Assembly: GCF_004519335.1 (NCBI RefSeq)
Contig: NZ_SOZD01000010.1
Coordinates: forward strand, 17,175-81,174
DNA: 64,000 bases
Direction: 5' to 3'
Source of the DNA: Jiella endophytica
Lineage (GTDB): Bacteria > Pseudomonadota > Alphaproteobacteria > Rhizobiales > Rhizobiaceae
Shown here: positions 58,617 through 64,000 of the stretch, in pieces
Layout of the letters: each line of letters starts with the position of its first letter
Position numbering within the stretch: position 1 is the stretch's first letter
The notes under the pieces: generated by a model
Told to the model about the DNA's origin: nothing
What the model saw: only the letters and a program-made list of their open reading frames with translations
Databases searched by the model: none
Translations under genes and position numbers: made by a program

Positions 58617-60473
58617 ATGGCTGAGAACGGAACCACCAACGGAACCGGCCAGCCGCACCGCACCGCGCCCGGCCAGAACGGCAAGGCCTACGGCTTCGTC
58701 GACCATACCTTCGACGTCGTGGTGGTGGGTGCCGGCGGCGCCGGCCTCAGAGCCACCCTCGGCGCCGCCCAGGCGGGCCTCAAGACCGCCTGCATCACCA
58801 AGGTCTTCCCGACCAGATCCCACACCGTCGCGGCGCAAGGGGGCGTTGCCGCCTCGCTCGGCAACATGGGCAAGGACGACTGGCGCTGGCACATGTACGA
58901 CACCGTCAAGGGGTCTGACTGGCTGGGCGACCAGGACGCCATCGAATATCTCGTCAGGAACGCCCCGCAGGCGGTCTACGAACTCGAGCATTTCGGCGTG
59001 CCCTTCTCCCGCACCGAGGACGGCAGGATCTATCAGCGGCCCTTCGGCGGCATGACCACCGAATTCGGCCAGGGCCCGGCCGCCCAACGCACCTGCGCCG
59101 CCGCCGACCGCACCGGCCACGCCATCCTGCACACGCTCTATGGCCAGTCGCTGCGCCACGCGACCGAGTTCTACATCGAATATTTCGCCATCGACCTGAT
59201 CATGGACGAGGAGGGCGTCTGCCGTGGCGTCGTCGCGCTCTGCCTCGACGACGGCACGATCCACCGCTTCCGGGCGAAGAAGACCATCCTCGCCACCGGC
59301 GGCTACGGCCGCGCCTATTTCTCGGCCACCTCCGCCCATACCTGCACCGGCGACGGCGGCGGCATGGTGCTCAGAGCCGGCCTGCCGCTGCAGGACATGG
59401 AGTTCGTGCAGTTCCACCCGACCGGCATCTACGGCGCCGGCTGCCTGATCACCGAGGGCGCCAGGGGCGAGGGCGGCTATCTCACCAATTCCGAAGGCGA
59501 GCGCTTCATGGAGCGCTACGCCCCCTCGGCCAAGGATCTCGCCTCGCGCGACGTCGTCTCCCGCTCGATGACCATGGAGATCCGCGAGGGCCGCGGCGTC
59601 GGCAAGGACGGCGACCACATCTTCCTGCATCTCGACCATCTCGACCCGGCCGTCCTGCACGAGCGGCTGCCGGGCATCTCGGAATCGGCGCGGATCTTTG
59701 CCGGCGTCGACGTCACCAAGGAGCCGATCCCGGTCCTGCCGACAGTCCATTACAACATGGGCGGCATTCCGACGAACTTCCACGGCGAGGTGCTGACCAA
59801 GAAGGACGGCGATCCGGATGCCGTCGTCCCCGGCCTGATGGCCGTCGGCGAGGCCGGCTGCGTGTCGGTCCACGGTGCCAACCGTCTCGGCTCCAACTCG
59901 CTGATCGACCTCGTGGTGTTCGGCCGGGCGGCGGCGCTCCGATGCGCCGAGACGGTCACCGCCGGCGAGAGCCAGCCGGACCTGCCGGTGGGCGCCGGCG
60001 ACAATGCGCTCGCCCGTCTCGACCGCTTCCGCTACGCCGAGGGCTCGACCTCGACGGCGGAGCTGCGCGACAAGATGCAGCGCACCATGCAGTCGAACTG
60101 CGCGGTGTTCCGCACCGGCGAGATCCTCGAAGAGGGCCACCACAAGATCCACGACGTGTGGAAGGCCTCCGACGACATTCGTGTGTCGGATCGCTCGCTG
60201 ATCTGGAACACCGACCTCGTCGAGACGCTGGAATACGACAATCTCATCGCCCAGGCGGTGGTGACGATGGATTCGGCCCGCAACCGCACGGAATCGCGCG
60301 GCGCCCATGCCCGCGAGGATTTCCCCGATCGCGACGACCAGAACTGGATGAAGCACACGCTGAGCTTCTGCGACACGGTGGACAAGACCATCACGCTGGA
60401 GGACCGGCCGGTGCACACCTACACGCTGTCCAACCAGATCGACTATATCGAGCCGAAGAAGCGGGTGTATTGA
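58617..60473 (+). CDS. sdhA: Succinate dehydrogenase flavoprotein subunit
   Basis: 618 aa. Oxidises succinate to fumarate in the TCA cycle and complex [23 protein letters not shown] binds [21 protein letters not shown] holds the covalent FAD His, [25 protein letters not shown] is the active-site block, and [22 protein letters not shown] is near the end. Length and C-terminus ([14 protein letters not shown]) are complete. Unusually, no sdhB follows it: the next gene on the right is the convergent fur. Confidence 0.97.
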   Translation: MAENGTTNGTGQPHRTAPGQNGKAYGFVDHTFDVVVVGAGGAGLRATLGAAQAGLKTACITKVFPTRSHTVAAQGGVAASLGNMGKDDWRWHMYDTVKGSDWLGDQDAIEYLVRNAPQAVYELEHFGVPFSRTEDGRIYQRPFGGMTTEFGQGPAAQRTCAAADRTGHAILHTLYGQSLRHATEFYIEYFAIDLIMDEEGVCRGVVALCLDDGTIHRFRAKKTILATGGYGRAYFSATSAHTCTGDGGGMVLRAGLPLQDMEFVQFHPTGIYGAGCLITEGARGEGGYLTNSEGERFMERYAPSAKDLASRDVVSRSMTMEIREGRGVGKDGDHIFLHLDHLDPAVLHERLPGISESARIFAGVDVTKEPIPVLPTVHYNMGGIPTNFHGEVLTKKDGDPDAVVPGLMAVGEAGCVSVHGANRLGSNSLIDLVVFGRAAALRCAETVTAGESQPDLPVGAGDNALARLDRFRYAEGSTSTAELRDKMQRTMQSNCAVFRTGEILEEGHHKIHDVWKASDDIRVSDRSLIWNTDLVETLEYDNLIAQAVVTMDSARNRTESRGAHAREDFPDRDDQNWMKHTLSFCDTVDKTITLEDRPVHTYTLSNQIDYIEPKKRVY

Positions 60474-60565
60474 TCCGCGTTTGATCGCGGGCGAAAGATC
60501 TCGGGCAGACCGTTACCACATGACGGCCTACCCGATCGTTTTTCGGACAGCACGATTTGTAGATT

Positions 60566-60613
60566 CAATAACTTGGAGTGCCGTGCCTCCATTCGGACGC
60601 GCGGCGCTTTAAC
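60566..60613. repeat. Dispersed intergenic palindrome (degenerate copy)
   Basis: GATTCAATAACTTGGAGTGCCGTGCCTCCATTC-GGACGC-type sequence, read as a degenerate reverse copy of the repeat at 5072-5120 (both contain AGAGCGCC/GGCGCT-, CCATTCGGACG- and TTATTGAATC-like parts). It lies between sdhA and fur, where the expected sdhB is missing. Confidence 0.6.
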
Positions 60614-60616
60614 CCC

Positions 60617-61054
60617 TCAGTCCTCGCCGCGCCTTCGGCCGTAGAGTTCCAGCCGGTGCGAGACGATCTCGTAGCCGAGCTCCGCGGCGATTTCTTCCTG
60701 CAGCCGCTCGATCCGCTCGGAGCGGAACTCGATCACCTTCCCGGTCTCGAGGTCGATGAGGTGGTCGTGGTGGACGCCGTCCGCCGGTTCGAACCGCGCC
60801 GGGCCGCCCTCGAAGGTGTGGCGCTGGATGGCGCCGCGCTCCTCCAGGACCTTCATCGTCCGGTAGACGGTCGACAGCGAGATCGACGGATCCTGCCGCG
60901 AGGCGCGGCGGAAGAGGGCGAGCGCGTCCGGATGGTCGCCGCCGCCGGCAAGGATCGCCAGGATCACGCGACGCTGCCGGGTGATCCTGAGGCCGGCCTC
61001 CTTCAGCACCGCCTCGAGATCGCCGGTTCCGCCCTGTTCCCGCCCCGCACTCAT
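60617..61054 (-). CDS. mur: Fur-family regulator, probably manganese-responsive (Mur)
   Basis: 145 aa. N-terminal winged helix with [21 protein letters not shown] (recognition helix) and the metal-site motif [16 protein letters not shown]. In alphaproteobacteria this Fur orthologue usually senses manganese (Mur) and represses mntH or sitABCD. Here it is divergent from mntH, which has a Mur-type box upstream, supporting that role. It begins MSAGREQGG at 61054; the frame upstream is long but only shadows the intergenic region. Confidence 0.88.
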   Translation of the reverse strand: MSAGREQGGTGDLEAVLKEAGLRITRQRRVILAILAGGGDHPDALALFRRASRQDPSISLSTVYRTMKVLEERGAIQRHTFEGGPARFEPADGVHHDHLIDLETGKVIEFRSERIERLQEEIAAELGYEIVSHRLELYGRRRGED

Positions 61055-61143
61055 CGCTTCGACGCCACCTCCTTGATGCAACTGGAGCGCCGCGGGTCCC
61101 AGGGGATGCGCGAAGGACGCTCTAACGCCTTGTATCTTCGCAT

Positions 61144-61183
61144 CGTGCTTTGCGGAAATCGGTCCCGATTTTCGCAAAGCACG
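61144..61183. repeat. Dispersed intergenic palindrome (best copy, 18-bp arms)
   Basis: CGTGCTTTGCGGAAATCG and CGATTTTCGCAAAGCACG around GTCC (one G-T mismatch). This is the fullest form of the dispersed repeat. It is next to a GGACGCTCT module at 61114-61122 as in copy 1. Confidence 0.75.
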
Positions 61184-61545
61184 ACGCTGTCGTCGCCAAC
61201 TCCTGCCCGGTTCCGGCCGATGTGGCAACCGTCTGCCCCTGCGGCCGGTGAAGCCGGAGCGGCCGCGGGCATCGGCGCAGGTCTTGGGCGAAACGGCCGT
61301 TTCGTCGGCTCGCGACCGGAACTCCAGCGCGGCAGCGGGATTGCTGCCTCGCCGAAGCGCCTGCGGCGGGAGAGGCGAAGGGCCTCTCGCACTCGGTCTG
61401 GTCGCAGGCGTCGTTCGAGCTGGCGCATCGCTGCGTCCGCTCCTGACACAAGCGCAGATGGCGGGCCTCCGCAGCTGTCTTGAGGTCCCGGGACGGCCGA
61501 TGAGGTCGGCAAAACCCATCAGGCGGCGCCTCGCAAAAATGTTTT

Positions 61546-61560
61546 TGCAAATGATTTGCA
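61546..61560 (+). promoter_or_regulatory. Mur-responsive sequence (MRS) upstream of mntH
   Basis: TGCAAATGATTTGCA is a perfect 15-bp palindrome, matching the TGCAAAT/ATTTGCA half-sites of rhizobial manganese (Mur) boxes. It lies 118 bp before the mntH start; a second, weaker TTTGCA-like part lies just upstream (GCAAAAATG). Confidence 0.65.
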
Positions 61561-61677
61561 TTATTATCAGGAATGGGCATGCTGCATGATGTGACGGTCG
61601 GGGAGGCGTGCGGCGATTTCGCCGGCACCCCACCGTCCATTTCGGCCGTTTGCCGGTGATGCGTAAGGGAAGCGACG

Positions 61678-63030
61678 ATGTCAGCCTTTGAGCAAAGGAT
61701 CGAGACGGCCGACGGCTTCGCGGGTGCCGGACGCGAAGCCTCGCTGGACGAATCCTACCGCTCGGTCGCCGTCTCCGGCGGCAATCCGCTGCGCCGCTTC
61801 CTCGCCTTTCTCGGCCCCGGCTTCCTCGTCGCCGTCGGCTACATGGATCCCGGCAACTGGGCGACCTCGATCGCCGGCGGGTCTGAGTTCGGCTATGCGC
61901 TGCTCGCCGCGGTGCTGCTCTCCTCGCTGATGGCAATCCTCCTCCAGGCGCTCTGCGCCAGATTCGCCATCGCCACCGGCCGCGACCTTGCCGAGGCCTG
62001 CCGCGAATTCTTTCCGCGCTGGCTGTCGATGCCGCTCTGGGCGCTGGCCGAGATCGCCATCGTGGCGACCGATCTTGCCGAGGTGATCGGCACGGCCATC
62101 GGCCTGCAGCTGCTGTTCGGCCTGCCGCTGGTCTGGGGCGTCGTCGTCACCGCCCTCGACGTCTTCCTGATTCTCTACCTCCAGGCCAAGGGTTTCCGGC
62201 GCCTCGAAGCCTTCGTCGCGACGATGATTCTCGTCATCGCGGCGTGTTTTCTCGGCCAGCTGATTCTCGCCCAGCCCTCGGTCGCGGCGATGCTCGCCGG
62301 GCTCGTTCCCTCGCCTGAAATCGTCACCAACAACCAGATGCTCTACCTCGCCCTCGGTATCCTCGGGGCGACGGTGATGCCGCACAACCTCTATCTCCAC
62401 ACCGGCGTCCTTCACACGCGGGCCTATGCGCTCGACGAGAAGGGGCGCGAACAGGCGATCCGCTATGCGACGATCGATTCGAGCGCGGCGCTCGGCTTCG
62501 CCTTTCTGGTCAATGCCTCGATCCTGATTCTCGCCGCCGCCGCCTTCTATGGCTCCGGCTCCGGCCAGGTGGAGGATCTGACCGACGCCCATGCGCTGCT
62601 GCAGCCGCTGCTCGGCTCGTCCATCGCGCCGATTCTCTTCGCCGTCGCGCTGCTGGCCTCGGGCCTGTCCTCCACCGTCACGGCGACCCTCGCCGGCCAG
62701 ATCGTCATGCAGGGCTTTTTGAAGCTGCGCCTGCCGGTCGTCGCCAGGCGGCTGATCACCCGCGGGCTGGCGATCATCCCCGCCGCCGCCGCCATCGTCG
62801 CCTACGGGGAAAAAGGCGCCGCCGAGCTCCTGGTGCTGAGCCAGGTCGTCCTGTCGCTGCAGCTGCCCTTCGCCGTCGTGCCGCTGGTGATGTTCTCGGC
62901 CAGCGCCTCGCGCATGGGCGCCCACCGGCCGCCGCGCTGGCTGCTGGCCGTCACCGCCGTGATCGCGGTGGTGATCGTCGTTCTGAACGCCAAGCTGGTT
63001 TACGACTTCGCGACCGGCGGCAATCTCTGA
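61678..63030 (+). CDS. mntH: NRAMP-family manganese transporter
   Basis: 450 aa, 11 transmembrane helices. [17 protein letters not shown] in TM1 holds the metal ligands Asp-Pro-Gly-Asn, [17 protein letters not shown] in TM6 holds the second (M-P-H) motif, and the EVIG-like TM3 motif follows the normal order. Imports Mn2+ (and Fe2+) with H+. Start 61678 has GGGAAGC before it. Divergent Mur and an MRS box indicate Mn-repressed expression. Confidence 0.95.
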   Translation: MSAFEQRIETADGFAGAGREASLDESYRSVAVSGGNPLRRFLAFLGPGFLVAVGYMDPGNWATSIAGGSEFGYALLAAVLLSSLMAILLQALCARFAIATGRDLAEACREFFPRWLSMPLWALAEIAIVATDLAEVIGTAIGLQLLFGLPLVWGVVVTALDVFLILYLQAKGFRRLEAFVATMILVIAACFLGQLILAQPSVAAMLAGLVPSPEIVTNNQMLYLALGILGATVMPHNLYLHTGVLHTRAYALDEKGREQAIRYATIDSSAALGFAFLVNASILILAAAAFYGSGSGQVEDLTDAHALLQPLLGSSIAPILFAVALLASGLSSTVTATLAGQIVMQGFLKLRLPVVARRLITRGLAIIPAAAAIVAYGEKGAAELLVLSQVVLSLQLPFAVVPLVMFSASASRMGAHRPPRWLLAVTAVIAVVIVVLNAKLVYDFATGGNL

Positions 63031-63396
63031 AAGGCCGCGGCCCCAGCGGCACGCCGGGTCGGCGGGGCGTCGGCGGCGGGTCTTCGTACGGTGGGAGAGG
63101 GCGCAATCACTTCCCGGTGCCCGCCTCCGGAACGCCAGCCCCCCGACGCCATCCCCAAGACCGGCCTCCCGATACTGGCCACCGCGAGGCCAGTCGTCGC
63201 GACGGCGCCCGATTGGGACGGAAGAGCCGTCCTGAGCAGCGAAAATACGCCCGGCGGCGAATCTCGAAGCGGCCGAAAAACTTGCCCGCGAAACCCCTTC
63301 ATGACCGCCCGATGACGGCGCTGCCGCCTGCAAGGCCCGGATTCCGGGCGATTTTCCGGAGTTTTGAAGGGGTCGAATTTTTTTGGAAAAAACGCG
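63031..63396. other. Region between mntH and the rRNA promoter
   Basis: About 365 bp without a gene or recognised element. Codon-like frames are short and unconserved. Composition drops near 63360-63395 (poly-T/poly-A), as expected for an UP element just upstream of the rRNA promoter. Confidence 0.5.
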
Positions 63397-63426
63397 TTGA
63401 CTTCGCAAACCGGGACGGCCTATAAG
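63397..63426 (+). promoter_or_regulatory. Ribosomal RNA operon promoter
   Basis: TTGACT (63397-63402), an 18-bp spacer, TATAAG (63421-63426). An A/T tract just upstream (TTTTTTTGGAAAAAA, about 63379-63392) is a likely UP element. This is the layout of rhizobial rrn promoters. Confidence 0.8.
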
Positions 63427-63579
63427 CCACCCATCGACGGCGACGGCGCCGCCGGCGAGCCAGACGGTTCGTCCGAAAATTCGCCGAACGCCTCGACAAG
63501 CTTTTCGGACTTCGGTCGGAACTGCAACAGGGTGGCAAAGCGCCGAGGCGCCTAATCACCCGGCGATCTTGTGTGATCG

Positions 63580-63591
63580 TGATCTTTGACA
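63580..63591 (+). promoter_or_regulatory. rRNA leader boxA antitermination signal
   Basis: TGATCTTTGACA, close to the boxA consensus TGCTCTTTAACA. It sits ~150 nt into the rRNA leader, preceding the AAGAAAGAGAAGCGTGGGCGG sequence typical of rhizobial rrn leaders. Confidence 0.65.
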
Positions 63592-63929
63592 TTGTTGGTA
63601 GTAGAGACAAGAAAGAGAAGCGTGGGCGGCGGAAGTCCTGCGGCTCGGGCTGGTCGGTATCCTTTCCGATTGGTTCGAGTTTGTGAGATGACCCAAGTCG
63701 TTTCATGTTTCTTTTGGATGAGAAGTCTCTCCGGTTTGTTTGATGGCTGGCCAGGTCCTTCGGGGTTGGGTTGGCGATCGTGACTGGAGGGAATGGCGTC
63801 TTTGTCGGCTGTTTCGCAGGATTGCGGATCGGCCTTCTGGTTTTGGAGCTTTCGGGTTTCTGAGCCTGGCAGGGATGTTGAAGAATTCTCGTCAAAGCTT
63901 TGAGACAGTGACGGCTGGGACAACTCTTA

Positions 63930-64000
63930 TCAAACCTGAGAGTTTGATCCTGGCTCAGAACGAACGCTGGCGGCAGGCTTAACACATGCAAGTCGAACGC
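63930..64000 (+). rRNA. rrs: 16S ribosomal RNA, 5' end (gene continues past the window)
   Basis: CTGAGAGTTTGATCCTGGCTCAG and the following GAACGCTGGCGGCAGGC are the universal 16S 5' region; CTTAACACATGCAAGTCGAACG follows. The 5' boundary is placed near 63930 by similarity, after a leader of about 500 nt. Only the first ~70 bases lie in the window. Confidence 0.97.

Larger units (their letters stand above)
61055..61677. other. Intergenic region between mur and mntH
   Basis: About 620 bp. It contains a strong dispersed palindrome (61144-61183), a ~350-bp stretch of ordinary GC with no conserved gene, then the mntH control region with a Mur-box at 61546-61560. Open frames here are shadow-like. 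Confidence 0.5.

Noticed and set aside
58074..60416. 780-codon minus-strand ORF opposite sdhA and sdhD
   Set aside because: Shadow of the sdh genes, composed of repeated polar residues with no domain.

Overview
This window is about 64 kb of GC-rich (roughly two-thirds G+C) chromosomal DNA from an alphaproteobacterium of the Rhizobiales (Hyphomicrobiales). The evidence is the secA / SurA-type PpiC / argJ / GNAT / mutT block, the comF / glutaredoxin / nitrilase / DUF1178 block, a Mur-type Fur protein divergent from mntH, a rhizobial-type rRNA promoter, and dispersed intergenic palindromes of the kind common in rhizobia. An Aurantimonadaceae-like organism is possible, but I cannot prove family or genus from sequence alone. 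Nearly all the DNA is core or ordinary accessory chromosome. I see no insertion sequence, prophage, CRISPR array or tRNA gene.

Layout. 0.3-9.3 kb: a GGDEF/EAL cyclic-di-GMP enzyme, photolyase divergent from an mhqO/mhqD-like detoxification pair, a LuxR-like sensor that lacks its DNA-binding domain, a DUF1127 microprotein, an ICMT-like methyltransferase and a YbaK deacylase. 9.8-13.5 kb: rho, then gluconokinase and a gluconate permease. 13.7-19.3 kb: a membrane/redox island (cytochrome b561, EamA, PepSY, COG4705, and a phosphatase-response regulator-histidine kinase operon). 19.5-30.2 kb: secA, ppiC, argJ, GNAT, mutT, a small membrane protein, Flp pilin, a methyltransferase, comF, grxC, nitrilase and DUF1178. 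30.4-36.1 kb: DedA, a three-subunit membrane gluconate-dehydrogenase-like complex and YggS. 36.3-42.2 kb: a small RNA/peptide locus, a PRC-barrel protein, an MBL-fold protein, DUF2946-PepSY and a cyclopropane fatty acid synthase. 42.4-51.2 kb: two low-GC orphan genes, a carboxymuconolactone-decarboxylase-like protein, PhzF, a CDF zinc exporter, a copper ATPase, an unknown membrane-anchored protein and a second mhqO-like gene. 51.5-57.6 kb: a TetR-MFP-RND efflux operon and a GNAT. 57.8-60.5 kb: sdhC-sdhD-sdhA. 60.6-63.0 kb: Mur/Fur and mntH. The window ends in an rRNA leader and the first ~70 bases of a 16S rRNA gene.

How the genes fit together. The most striking pattern is a shared near-palindrome (TATACG-N4-CGTAtA/aG) in front of cytochrome b561, the small PepSY protein, the COG4705 protein, the phosphatase-RR-HK operon and, 11 kb away, DedA. 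This looks like the operator of an envelope/redox regulon, probably controlled by the two-component system itself. A second notable locus is a ~200-nt transcription unit (36.29-36.53 kb). It encodes a 25-residue peptide behind a Shine-Dalgarno sequence that matches the 16S 3' end perfectly over 16 nt, and that Shine-Dalgarno can be sequestered by the end of its own ORF. Metal homeostasis is represented by a CueR-type promoter leading to copA, a CDF exporter, and a Mur-box in front of mntH. Gluconate can be handled both in the cytoplasm (gntK/gntP) and by periplasmic oxidation (dehydrogenase).
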